A stretch of 21,583 bases of DNA from positions 1-21,583 of the forward strand of contig JBBDSH010000080.1 in NCBI GenBank assembly GCA_040905045.1, given 5' to 3'. This DNA is from JBBDSH01 sp040905045. Its GTDB lineage: Bacteria > Pseudomonadota > Gammaproteobacteria > Eutrophobiales > Eutrophobiaceae. Below the pieces are notes generated by a model. It saw only the letters and a list, made by a program, of their open reading frames with translations, did no database searches and had not been told where the DNA came from. Below are positions 13,868 to 21,582 of this stretch, piece by piece. A program made the translations under genes and the position numbers. Positions within the stretch are counted from its first letter, which is position 1, and every line of letters begins with the position of its first letter.

Positions 13868-14787
13868 AGGCGGACGAAGTCCGCCTCCATGCGCTTTCGT
13901 AAGGCTTCATCCGGCAGGCGGCCGAAGCCGGCATTCATGTTGTCCTCCATGTGTTTGACCTTGGAGGTGGCGGGGATGACGCAGGTGGCGGCCGGATGCG
14001 AGACGATGTACTTGAGAAACACCTGGGCCCAGGTATCGCAGTCGATGTCCGCGGCCCAGCCCGGCAGGGGTTTATTGCCGGCCTTACTGAACAGACTGCC
14101 GCGCTGGAAAGGGCGATTGATCAAAGTAGCGATACCACGGTCGGCGGCAACGGGGAATATCTCTTTCTCGGCGACGCGGTTTTCGATGTTGTAACTGAAC
14201 TGGACGAAATCCAGTTTCTCGTTTTTCATGATATCGATAAATTCTTCGTGGTCACGCCCGTGGGAAGTGGTAATGCCGATATAGCGTATCTTTCCCTTCT
14301 CCTTCCAGTCGCGCAGCGTGCGTAAATGGGTTTTCCAGTCGCGCAGGTTATGGATCTGCATCAGGTCCATGGTCTCCACGCCCATTTTGTCCATGGAGGC
14401 CTGCATCTGTTCGATGCCGGCATCCCGGCCGTAGATCCAGACCTTGGTGGCGGCGAAGAGCTTGTCCTTGCCGGTAACATCCTTGAGCAGATCGCCGGTT
14501 ACTTCTTCGGAGGAACCGTACATGGGCGAAGAATCGATGAGTTCGCCGCCGTTATCAAAGAATGATTGAAGCACATTTCTCAGTTGTGCGCGCAGCGCGG
14601 TGTCGTTGCCGGCGTCGAAGGTTCGCGATGTGCCCATTCCGATAACGGCAAGCTCTTCGCCGCTGGAAGGGATGATTTTCTTTATGGTTTCCCGTCCGGC
14701 GGCGTGAAGAACATGGGGATGAATCTGCAGATACGCGGCCGTGGCGCAAACGCCTTTCAGTAATTCTCTTCTGGAGAGCTTCAGCAT
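13864..14787 (-). CDS. Aldo/keto reductase with twin-arginine signal
   Basis: About 307 residues. The N-terminus KLSRRELLKGVCATAAYLQI is a Tat-type signal (S-R-R-x-L-L-K then a hydrophobic stretch), so the enzyme is probably exported folded to the periplasm. Numbering from the first of two ATGs (14790), the AKR catalytic tetrad is complete: D86 and Y91 in LIDSSPMYGSSE, K116 in ATKVW, and H147 in LMQIHNL. The late barrel blocks FVQFSYN and CVIPATSKVKHMEDN are present. GGGAG is seven bases before the second ATG (14787), which is therefore preferred. The substrate is unknown. It follows the transporter gene after a 240-bp gap holding a palindromic element, and its stop lies in the hairpin repeat. 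Confidence 0.88.
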   Translation of the reverse strand: MLKLSRRELLKGVCATAAYLQIHPHVLHAAGRETIKKIIPSSGEELAVIGMGTSRTFDAGNDTALRAQLRNVLQSFFDNGGELIDSSPMYGSSEEVTGDLLKDVTGKDKLFAATKVWIYGRDAGIEQMQASMDKMGVETMDLMQIHNLRDWKTHLRTLRDWKEKGKIRYIGITTSHGRDHEEFIDIMKNEKLDFVQFSYNIENRVAEKEIFPVAADRGIATLINRPFQRGSLFSKAGNKPLPGWAADIDCDTWAQVFLKYIVSHPAATCVIPATSKVKHMEDNMNAGFGRLPDEALRKRMEADFVRL

Positions 14788-14882
14788 CATTGTTCTCCCG
14801 GTTGTATTGATGAGGAAGTATTGCCGGAAATATCACCATTGTTGAGACTTTCAGAATTAGAACGGTAACGACAAGCCTGGCG

Positions 14883-14995
14883 CTAAATAAGTGTTCCGAA
14901 TTCCAGTACAGTTACAGTCCGGCCTGTATTCCGGCCAATGTCCTGGACTCCATATTTCAACGACAACTGCACTGGAATTCGGAACACTTATTTAG
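14883..14995. repeat. 113-bp MITE-like palindromic element
   Basis: Terminal inverted repeats of 31 bp (14883-14913 and 14965-14995) match with one mismatch; the outer 25 bp, starting CTAAATAAGTGTTCCGAATT, are perfect. The 51-bp centre carries a shorter GC-rich inverted motif (GTCCGGCC / GGCC..GGAC). No coding capacity. No obvious target-site duplication flanks it. It lies in the 240-bp region between the transporter stop and the aldo/keto reductase start, so it may sit in the reductase promoter region. It resembles a miniature inverted-repeat element moved by a transposase from elsewhere. Confidence 0.8.
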
Positions 14996-15030
14996 GATCG
15001 TTGCTTATCATTTATGTATTACTCTATAGA

Positions 15031-16398
15031 TTACCTCATTGCCCGAATGTTCTCTTCCTGCTCCGGTACGGGCGCCGTTTTGTGATAATCGTCAAACCAT
15101 TTACCAAGGTAGATTCCCACCGCCGCCCAGACAGCCGCGATCCCCGCGCCGACCAGGGCGATGGCGGCCATGCCCAGGCCCAGTCCCTGGGACAGGCCGG
15201 CGAACAGCCAGGCCGTGAGCGTGTCGCCGCCGCGATAGACGACGATATCGATCACCGGTTTGGCCTTGAAGCGGGTTTCCCGGTCCACGCCGGTAAAGAG
15301 CATTTCCCGGGCCGGCCGCGTTACGGCGTAATTGCCGGCGCGTCGTGCCACCTGCAGGGCCAGGAGCACGGTAATGATGGGGGCAAAGGCCAGGATCAGC
15401 AGGCCGGCGATGACCAGCACCGGCAGCAGCGGCAGGGTAACGGCCATGCCGAAACGTTGTACCAGCCGGCCGGTGGCGAAAAACGCCAGTCCGAAGGTCA
15501 GGGCATTGGTGATCCAGTCGATGCCGCCGAGTATCCGGGTGCGTGTTTCCCTGTCATAAGGGGCGAGGATGTTTTTCTGCTCGAAATAGACGAAGGAACT
15601 GATCATGGTATACAGCAGGATGAAGCCGCCGATGGCGAGCAGGTAGGGATTGGTCAGAAACTGTTTGAAGCCCGTCAGGGGATTGCCGCCGATACGCAGC
15701 AATGCCGGATCGGCCTGAACATCTTCATTGCCCAGATCCGTGATCTTGAGTCTGGCCAGATAAAGAATGATGGGGATGGGCAGGACCAGCAGCGCGGCGG
15801 CGATGAGCATGAGCTTGTCGTTACCCAGCGCATCGGCGAACAGGGTTGGAATGGACGGGCCGACCAGGGCGCCGGCACTGGCGCCGGCGGCAATGATGGC
15901 AAACAGTCGGGTGGCCTGATCCTTGTTAAAGGTATCCGACATGTAGCTCCAGAACACCGATATGTGAAACAGGCTGAAGACGCTCAACCAGACATAAAAA
16001 CACTTGTCCACCAGCGCTCTGCTCTCAACGACAGTGACAGCAATAAAAAATCCGATAAAGGTGGCGGCGAAAAAGGTATAGACGCCGGGAACCAGGCGCC
16101 GGAAGGTGACCCGTGATACCGCGCCGCCGTACAGGGCCACGACGCCGGCGCTGATAAAGAAATTCAACGTCCAGAGAAAGGCAACCTCCGCGTCCGTCCA
16201 GTCGCTGGCCATGGCGTCCCGCACCGGCCGCAGAATGTAATAAGCCGCCATGAGTATGAAGATGAACAGAAACGACAGCAGGGTGGACCGGAGTTCGTTG
16301 GGTTCGATTCGCATAAGAGTTCTGGTAACTTTCTGCACGGCGGCGACGGCCGGATTACGGCTCAGATCGGCATCGTGATTGTCCGGGGGTGTGCTCAT
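15031..16398 (-). CDS. ADP/ATP-carrier-like (Npt1/Npt2-type) or MFS membrane transporter
   Basis: 455 residues with about 12 hydrophobic segments between residues 40 and 435. The segment STLLSFLFIFILMAAYYIL, the pair YYILRPVRDA, and the late blocks ARRAGNYAVTRPAREMLF, DRETRFKAKPVIDIVVYRGGD are those of the NTP/NDP antiporter-like family seen both in intracellular bacteria and in free-living proteobacteria. In the former such proteins exchange ATP for ADP or import nucleotides; in the latter the substrate is not known, and a nucleotide should not be assumed. AGGG lies about eight bases before the ATG. It is 55 bp downstream of the NDUFA9-like gene on the same strand, so part of the slt-led unit. 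Confidence 0.83.
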   Translation of the reverse strand: MSTPPDNHDADLSRNPAVAAVQKVTRTLMRIEPNELRSTLLSFLFIFILMAAYYILRPVRDAMASDWTDAEVAFLWTLNFFISAGVVALYGGAVSRVTFRRLVPGVYTFFAATFIGFFIAVTVVESRALVDKCFYVWLSVFSLFHISVFWSYMSDTFNKDQATRLFAIIAAGASAGALVGPSIPTLFADALGNDKLMLIAAALLVLPIPIILYLARLKITDLGNEDVQADPALLRIGGNPLTGFKQFLTNPYLLAIGGFILLYTMISSFVYFEQKNILAPYDRETRTRILGGIDWITNALTFGLAFFATGRLVQRFGMAVTLPLLPVLVIAGLLILAFAPIITVLLALQVARRAGNYAVTRPAREMLFTGVDRETRFKAKPVIDIVVYRGGDTLTAWLFAGLSQGLGLGMAAIALVGAGIAAVWAAVGIYLGKWFDDYHKTAPVPEQEENIRAMR

Positions 16399-16453
16399 TA
16401 TGGGCGCCCTGGTTATCTCGCTGAATCGGGGTCAGTGATACGTAAATGCTGAT

Positions 16454-17437
16454 CTATCGATGTGAGTGGCGCCGGAATTCGTAGTAATCGGTTCTGTAGG
16501 TTCTACCGGTGAGGTATTGCGGCACGACGGCTTCCAGTGCAAGCGGCCGTATTCCGAGATCGGGCAGACTGTTGCATGAACATACGCTGTCGATTTTGGT
16601 TGAGAGATAGTTATCCGTTGAAAAGGGTTTTTCCACGCCGAGGATATTGAAGGCGAAACCTGCAAAATCAAAAAACGCCCCCTGCAGGCGCGACATGATA
16701 TCCGGCAGCGGAATAATGAGACGCCTCTTGCCGATACAGGTCACCGTGTACCGAACCAGGTCTTCCAGCGTGTAGCTTTCCGGTCCGCAGAGTTCCAGGC
16801 GGCGGCCGTAATAATCGGGATCCGTCATGGTTTCGCACATGGCTTCGGCAACATCACCAACAAACACCGGTGCAAAACGGGCCTTCGGGCAGGCAAGCGG
16901 TAAGACGCCGGGGGACAACCGCAGGAGGTCGGCGAAGCGGTTAAAGAAACTGTCGCCATCGCCGAATATCACCGAAGGCCGGTAGCTGGTGACATGGATC
17001 CCCTTGGCGGCGTGGGCGCGGTCTTCACCTTCGCCCTTGGTGCGCAGATAGTGGCTGGGTCCTTTGGCGGCGTCGGCGTTGAGCGCGCTCATGTGCAGCA
17101 GACGCCGGATACCGTTGGCCCGGCAGGCTTCGATAATCTTTTCCGTCAATGTTACATGCACCGCATGGAAACCGCTGCCGTTGCCGGAGCGTTCGTTCAA
17201 TATCCCGATCAGATTGATGACGGCGTCGCAACCGGCAAACTGTTGTTTCAGGTTTTCGGGATCGTGAATGTTCGTCTCGACAAGATCCGTGGCCGGCAAC
17301 AGGATCAGGTTATCCTTGTTGGCTTCCCGATCGCGCGTCAGGATACGCAGGCTGTAGCCTCGATCGACCAGCCGATTGGCCAGTACTTTGCCGACAAAAC
17401 CGGTCCCGCCGAGGATGCAGATTTTCTTTATCAACAT
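16454..17437 (-). CDS. Complex I NDUFA9-subunit-like atypical short-chain dehydrogenase
   Basis: 327 residues. An N-terminal Rossmann fold with the atypical SDR loop ICILGGTGFVG (6-16), conserved DAVINLIGIL (71-80), a Tyr-x-x-x-Lys pair Y130/K134 in SHYLRTKGEGE, and SYRPSVIFGDGD. This matches bacterial NAD(P)-binding proteins annotated as complex I NDUFA9 family, related to the accessory subunit that binds NADPH structurally in mitochondrial complex I. The bacterial protein's role is unclear; quinone-related or lipid-linked redox work has been considered. The start is seven bases after the slt stop, so it is translated from the slt message. Confidence 0.88.
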   Translation of the reverse strand: MLIKKICILGGTGFVGKVLANRLVDRGYSLRILTRDREANKDNLILLPATDLVETNIHDPENLKQQFAGCDAVINLIGILNERSGNGSGFHAVHVTLTEKIIEACRANGIRRLLHMSALNADAAKGPSHYLRTKGEGEDRAHAAKGIHVTSYRPSVIFGDGDSFFNRFADLLRLSPGVLPLACPKARFAPVFVGDVAEAMCETMTDPDYYGRRLELCGPESYTLEDLVRYTVTCIGKRRLIIPLPDIMSRLQGAFFDFAGFAFNILGVEKPFSTDNYLSTKIDSVCSCNSLPDLGIRPLALEAVVPQYLTGRTYRTDYYEFRRHSHR

Positions 17438-17444
17438 GTTGTGT

Positions 17445-19451
17445 TCAGTTCTGGGTCAAATTTGTTATGGCACATTGTATCGCCGTGACGAGATTCTCTT
17501 TCCGGGGCTGGATCACCGCCATTCTTTCCCGAACGGGAGATATCTCCTGTTTCAGCCGCCAGTCATAGATAGTGGCATAGTAGAGAATGCGCGCCACGTA
17601 TTTCCTGGTTTCGGTATAAGGTATTTTTTCGATCCAGATGTCGGGTTCGTTGCATTCCGAATCCGGCAGCCAGCGCACAACATTATGCGGGCCGGCATTG
17701 TAGGCTGCGGTTGCCAGGATTTTGTTGCCTTCAAATTTATCATACATCTGCTTGAGATAGGCAGTGCCGATGGTCACATTCCGGTCGGCGCGCAGCAGAT
17801 AGCTGGTGTGGAAAGTGCGGAAGCCGATGGACAGAGCCGTTTGCCTGCCTGTCGCGGGCATGACCTGCATCAGGCCCAGTGCCCCCGCCGGTGAACGGGC
17901 ATCCTCCATGAAGGCGCTTTCCGCCCGCGTCACTGCGTAGATCCAGCTCAGATCCAGGCCGCGCTTGACGGCGTATTGCTCCAGCAGGCTTTCGTAGGGT
18001 TTCGGAAAGCGCAGTACCAGGTCGTCGAAGGCCTGTGCCTTGCCCAGGGTGAGGATGGTGCGATCGTGCCAGCCCCATTCGGCCGCAATCATGGCGACCG
18101 CGCTCATTTCTTCCGCGGTCATGTCCCTGAGCAGGTGATACCATTCCCGGCGCGCGGAATACGTCATTCCCAGGGCGTACAATTCGCGGGCGCGGATCAC
18201 CGCCGGCCGGGCAGCGACATCACGCCGCACTTCCTCGTCCACCGTCAGGGAGGCGTGATTGAGGTTGTATTCCGCGCCGAGACGATCCGCTGCCAGGAAG
18301 CCGTAATAGTCGCGTTCTCCGGCCAGGGATTGATAGATATTCCTGGCCGCCTCGTCCTCGCCGGTGTTCTCCAGTGCCCGTGCGCGCCAGTACCGCCAGC
18401 GCAGCTTTACCGCGTCGTCATCCGGCGGCGGCCTGTCGGTCCAGTCGACAAGCGCGGCCCAGTCTCCGTTTTCCAGAGCCAGGCGCAGCCGCCACTGAAA
18501 AACACTCTCGTCCACCTTTTCGTGGGGGATACGGTCCAGCAGCTGTTTTGCTTTTTCGTGCTCATTGATAACGGCGTAAACCGCCAGTGTGCGCGTGACG
18601 CTGTTGATCTGTTCCGGAGTGAAACCGAAGTCCTGCCGCAGCTTTTCCCAGCGGCTGATGGCCAGGGCGGTATTTCGCCTTGCCAGACGGGTGATGCCGT
18701 GAACAATGATTGATCGCGCCCGGTCACCGTCACCGTATTTGATGTTGTTGGTTCCCCGGGCGGGATTGTGATGCATGTCAACCCAGCGTTTTGCCCATTG
18801 CTTGCCGTTATCGTCCAGGCGGCGGGCCAAATACTGCGCCAGTCCGGTTTGTCCCTCTTCCATGGCCAGTTCGATGCGCTGCCAGAGCAGGGCGGGGGTC
18901 ATCAGGTCACTCTGATAGAGGCGCTCGAAGGCCGGGTCGCATTCCGAGGGCTGGGATTTCCCTGCCAGCCACAGTGCCCGGATATCCTCCAGAAGGGTCT
19001 CGTCGCCGCCGGTTTTCATTCGCGCCCGGACCTGATAGCACTCGAGGACGGTATCGTTCTCCGGGGCGTAGTGTTCCAGAAATGTCTGCCAGTGGCCGCG
19101 CCGGGCCAGCAGTTTCAGCCAGCTGCGGCGGATATTGGAGGCCATGGGCAGATCATCGAAACGCTCCAGGAAATCGATCACTTCCCCGTCTTTGGCCTTC
19201 CACAAACGGGGGCGCAGATAGTCATGGATGAGATAGGGATAAAGGGGGTAGTCCTCCAGTTGCGCCGCCATGTCCCTGAAGGTATGCACGTGCCCGTCCT
19301 GCAGGGTTTGTCTGGCCTCGCGGAACTGTTCCCGCTGGCGTTCTATTTCGTTGCCGGCGGTCGCGGGCCCGGCCAGGAACAGGAGAAAAAGCGGTAACAC
19401 CCGGACAAGCGGACCGGCTCCGGAACGTGTGCAGGCGGCCGTTTTCGGCAT
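17445..19451 (-). CDS. slt: Soluble lytic murein transglycosylase Slt
   Basis: 668 residues from the ATG at 19451. Slt cleaves the glycan strands of peptidoglycan, leaving 1,6-anhydroMurNAc ends. The chosen start gives a normal signal peptide: basic N-region, hydrophobic VLPLFLLFLAGPATAG, then the mature EIERQREQF. The frame remains open to 19556, but those 35 extra residues precede the signal peptide and overlap a hairpin. The long central part is the helical superhelix (U and L domains), with DYPLYPYL near the start and LWLAGKSQPSECDPAFE as in E. coli Slt70. The catalytic domain has VTRAESAFMEDARSPAG, where Glu511 is the general acid, and GLMQVMPATGRQTA, ATAAYNAGPHNV, IPYTETRKYV. It leads a unit with the NDUFA9-like gene. 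Confidence 0.95.
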   Translation of the reverse strand: MPKTAACTRSGAGPLVRVLPLFLLFLAGPATAGNEIERQREQFREARQTLQDGHVHTFRDMAAQLEDYPLYPYLIHDYLRPRLWKAKDGEVIDFLERFDDLPMASNIRRSWLKLLARRGHWQTFLEHYAPENDTVLECYQVRARMKTGGDETLLEDIRALWLAGKSQPSECDPAFERLYQSDLMTPALLWQRIELAMEEGQTGLAQYLARRLDDNGKQWAKRWVDMHHNPARGTNNIKYGDGDRARSIIVHGITRLARRNTALAISRWEKLRQDFGFTPEQINSVTRTLAVYAVINEHEKAKQLLDRIPHEKVDESVFQWRLRLALENGDWAALVDWTDRPPPDDDAVKLRWRYWRARALENTGEDEAARNIYQSLAGERDYYGFLAADRLGAEYNLNHASLTVDEEVRRDVAARPAVIRARELYALGMTYSARREWYHLLRDMTAEEMSAVAMIAAEWGWHDRTILTLGKAQAFDDLVLRFPKPYESLLEQYAVKRGLDLSWIYAVTRAESAFMEDARSPAGALGLMQVMPATGRQTALSIGFRTFHTSYLLRADRNVTIGTAYLKQMYDKFEGNKILATAAYNAGPHNVVRWLPDSECNEPDIWIEKIPYTETRKYVARILYYATIYDWRLKQEISPVRERMAVIQPRKENLVTAIQCAITNLTQN

Positions 19452-19544
19452 CTCAGGCACGGGCGGCGCCGGCCGGGAAATGCGGGCGATAATAGACAGG
19501 TGCTTCCCCCATGAGTACGGACCCTGAATCGGTTTCATCTTTGT

Positions 19545-19573
19545 TCCAGCCCGCATGCAATCTGCGGGCTGGA
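19545..19573. promoter_or_regulatory. Perfect 11-bp-stem hairpin in the slt / CULT divergent region
   Basis: TCCAGCCCGCA (19545-19555) and TGCGGGCTGGA (19563-19573) are exact reverse complements around a 7-nt loop. It lies between the two divergent genes, over the far-upstream ATG at 19556 of the slt frame, which argues against that ATG being used. No T-run follows on either strand, so it is not a standard terminator; an operator or a 5'-leader structure is possible. Confidence 0.5.
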
Positions 19574-19646
19574 CTGAGTAACAGACGGATATTAGTGTTA
19601 GTTATGGTGAATTATCAATAGTTCTCATTAATTGCAGTGAGAGGCA

Positions 19647-20048
19647 ATGCAGATCACGATCCCATGGTGCTGGTTCGACACGCTGTCCGGCGAAGGCGAA
19701 CGGAAAATAAAGGCCGCACGCAGGAAAGAAGATACAGGCCACGGCCGCAAACTGCTATGTTATCACTGCCGTAATCCCATTACCGAGGCCGGCATGGGCA
19801 TTGTGTTTAACGGCAATCACATTCATTCCCGCGTCAACCCCGCCGGAATAACCTACGATTTCGCCTGTTACCGGCAGGCCTCCGGCTGTACTGTCGCCGG
19901 CCCGCCCACCCGGGAACACAGCTGGTTTGCCGGTTATGCCTGGCAGATTGCCCTGTGCGGTGAATGCGGTGAACATATGGGCTGGCGATTCCTTGGGGAG
20001 GACGGCTTTTTCGGGCTGATCCTGGGCAGGCTTATTGAAGGTGAATAA
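19647..20048 (+). CDS. Bacterial cereblon-like CULT-domain protein
   Basis: 133 residues, no signal peptide or membrane segment, so probably cytoplasmic. From residue about 36 to the end it matches the CULT domain, the thalidomide-binding domain of human cereblon. Zinc cysteines are C38-Y-H-C41 and C104-G-E-C107. The ligand pocket is N64-P65, H91-S92-W93, W99 and W113 with F115. A constant offset of 287 aligns these to human N351, P352, H378, S379, W380, W386, W400, F402, C391 and C394. The motif TREHSWFAGYAW differs from the human one by few residues. Bacterial single-domain homologues are known, e.g. in Magnetospirillum gryphiswaldense, and bind thalidomide-type imides and uridine in vitro; the natural role is unknown. 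The N-terminal 35 residues are less certain; GAGAGG lies only two bases before the ATG. It overlaps the downstream CoA-transferase gene. Confidence 0.93.
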   Translation: MQITIPWCWFDTLSGEGERKIKAARRKEDTGHGRKLLCYHCRNPITEAGMGIVFNGNHIHSRVNPAGITYDFACYRQASGCTVAGPPTREHSWFAGYAWQIALCGECGEHMGWRFLGEDGFFGLILGRLIEGE

Positions 20049-21264
20049 AAACAGTAAACAGGCAAACAACGGCAGGCCGAGGGGCGGCGGTCCCCTGGCC
20101 GGACTGCGCGTCGTGGAAATGGGCCAGTTGATTGCCGGGCCGTTCTGCGGACAGTTACTGGCGGATCTGGGCGCGGAGGTCATCAAGATCGAACTGCCGG
20201 GCAAGGGCGATCCCATGCGCGACTGGGGCCGCAAGCTGCCGGTCTGGTGGTCCATCATCGCGCGCAACAAAAAGTGTATCACCCTGGATGTCCGCACGCA
20301 GGCCGGGCGGGAGATCGCCCTGGACCTGGCCGCGCAGTCGGACATTGTCCTGGAGAACTTTCGCCCCGGCACCATGGAGAAGTGGGGACTCGGTTACGAC
20401 GAACTTTGCGCGGTAAACGCCGGCATCATCCTGACCCGGGTGTCCGGCTACGGCCAGGACGGGCCGTATTCAGGGCGCGCCGGTTACGGCGGCATCGGCG
20501 AGGCCATGGGCGGGCTGCGTTACATTGTCGGCGATCCCGCAAAGCCGCCGAGCCGGGTCGGTATCAGCATCGGCGATTCGCTGGCGGCCCTGTTTGCCTG
20601 TGTCGGCACCCTGGCGGCCGTGCATAGCCGTGAACACACCGGCCGCGGTCAGGTCGTTGATTCGGCTATCTACGAGGCGGTGCTGGGCGTGATGGAATCC
20701 ACCGTGCCGGAATACACCGTCGGCAACTTCATCCGCGAACGAACCGGTTCCATTCTGCCCGGCCTGGCGCCATCCAATGTTTATCCCGCGAAAGACGACC
20801 GGATGGTTTTAATCGGCGCCAACCAGGACAGTGTTTTTCAGCGTCTCTGCGCCGCCATGGACAGGCCGGAACTGGCCGAAGATGAACGTTACCAAACCCA
20901 TCTGGCGCGCGGGGAAAACCAGCGGGAACTGGACGAAGTGATCGCCGGCTGGACGAAGCAATTCGACACGGAAGAACTGCTGGATCGGCTGGAGGAAAAC
21001 GGCGTGCCGGCGGGCAAGATGTATCGCGCCCCGGACATGCTGGATGATCCGCATTACCGGGCCCGGCAAAGCATCATCGAGGTGGATCATACCCGCTATG
21101 AAAACCTGAAGATGCAGAACGTGTTCCCGCGTTTTTCCAGCACGCCCGGGAGCGTCAACTGGCCGGGTCCGGAAGTGGGGCAGCATAACGGCGACGTGTA
21201 TTCGGAGCTGCTCGGCTACGACGATGACCGGCTGGAGACGCTGAAGCAGGACGGGATTATTTAA
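20035..21264 (+). CDS. CaiB/BaiF-family (class III) CoA-transferase
   Basis: 409 residues, usual family length. Class III CoA-transferases move CoA between carboxylic acids through an aspartyl-CoA intermediate. Evidence: LAGLRVVEMGQLIAGPFCG and LLADLGAEVIKIELPGKGDP at the start, RNKKCITLD, VLENFRPGTMEKWGL, SGYGQDGPY and the catalytic aspartate D181 in GISIGDSLAAL, then GRGQVVDSAIYEAVL. The substrate cannot be read from sequence. The frame opens with a TTG at 20035 overlapping the CULT gene by 14 bp; a GTG at 20041 gives an 8-bp overlap and is an alternative. Either way translation is likely coupled to the CULT gene. It ends three bases from the convergent YdhR-like gene. Confidence 0.93.
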   Translation: MKVNKNSKQANNGRPRGGGPLAGLRVVEMGQLIAGPFCGQLLADLGAEVIKIELPGKGDPMRDWGRKLPVWWSIIARNKKCITLDVRTQAGREIALDLAAQSDIVLENFRPGTMEKWGLGYDELCAVNAGIILTRVSGYGQDGPYSGRAGYGGIGEAMGGLRYIVGDPAKPPSRVGISIGDSLAALFACVGTLAAVHSREHTGRGQVVDSAIYEAVLGVMESTVPEYTVGNFIRERTGSILPGLAPSNVYPAKDDRMVLIGANQDSVFQRLCAAMDRPELAEDERYQTHLARGENQRELDEVIAGWTKQFDTEELLDRLEENGVPAGKMYRAPDMLDDPHYRARQSIIEVDHTRYENLKMQNVFPRFSSTPGSVNWPGPEVGQHNGDVYSELLGYDDDRLETLKQDGII

Positions 21265-21267
21265 CGA

Positions 21268-21582
21268 TTATTTTCCGGAAGGCAAAGGTGCGCGGGTGAT
21301 GCGGCTGGGCTGCTCCATGATATCGAATACGCTGACGCTGACATTGGGCCGCTGCTGGCGCAGTTGCGTAACCAGATCGCCGCCGGCATAGGCCTCGGCA
21401 CTGGCACGATCCCGGAACAGATAGATGCCGCCGCTGCTGCCTTCGTCTTCATTGACGAGCCAGATTTTCCATAAAAGGCCGTCAACGCCGTTGAAAAGCG
21501 GCGCCTTGTCGGTTGCCGCCCGGCTCATTTCATCCTCCGTTACCTCGATATCAAAATTAATCTGTACGATCGCTGCGCTCAT
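21268..21582 (-). CDS. YdhR-like monooxygenase-domain protein
   Basis: 104 residues. It aligns along its length with E. coli YdhR, a dimeric ferredoxin-like alpha+beta barrel protein: VQINFDI at the start, GLLWKIWLVNED, GGIYLFRDRASAEAYA, and VSVFDIMEQPSRITRAPL at the end. The family is named from structural similarity to antibiotic-biosynthesis-type monooxygenases, without a settled reaction. The ATG is one base from the right edge of the window, so an earlier start cannot be excluded. It is convergent with the CoA-transferase gene with three bases between stops. Confidence 0.88.
   Translation of the reverse strand: MSAAIVQINFDIEVTEDEMSRAATDKAPLFNGVDGLLWKIWLVNEDEGSSGGIYLFRDRASAEAYAGGDLVTQLRQQRPNVSVSVFDIMEQPSRITRAPLPSGK

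Noticed and set aside
14938..16116. Plus-strand frame of 392 codons, Gln/Gly/Asp-rich
   Set aside because: It is antisense to the transporter gene; the skewed composition comes from complementing hydrophobic codons.
19452..19556. N-terminal extension of slt by 35 codons
   Set aside because: The signal peptide begins right after the ATG at 19451; the extension would bury it and its ATG lies in a hairpin.
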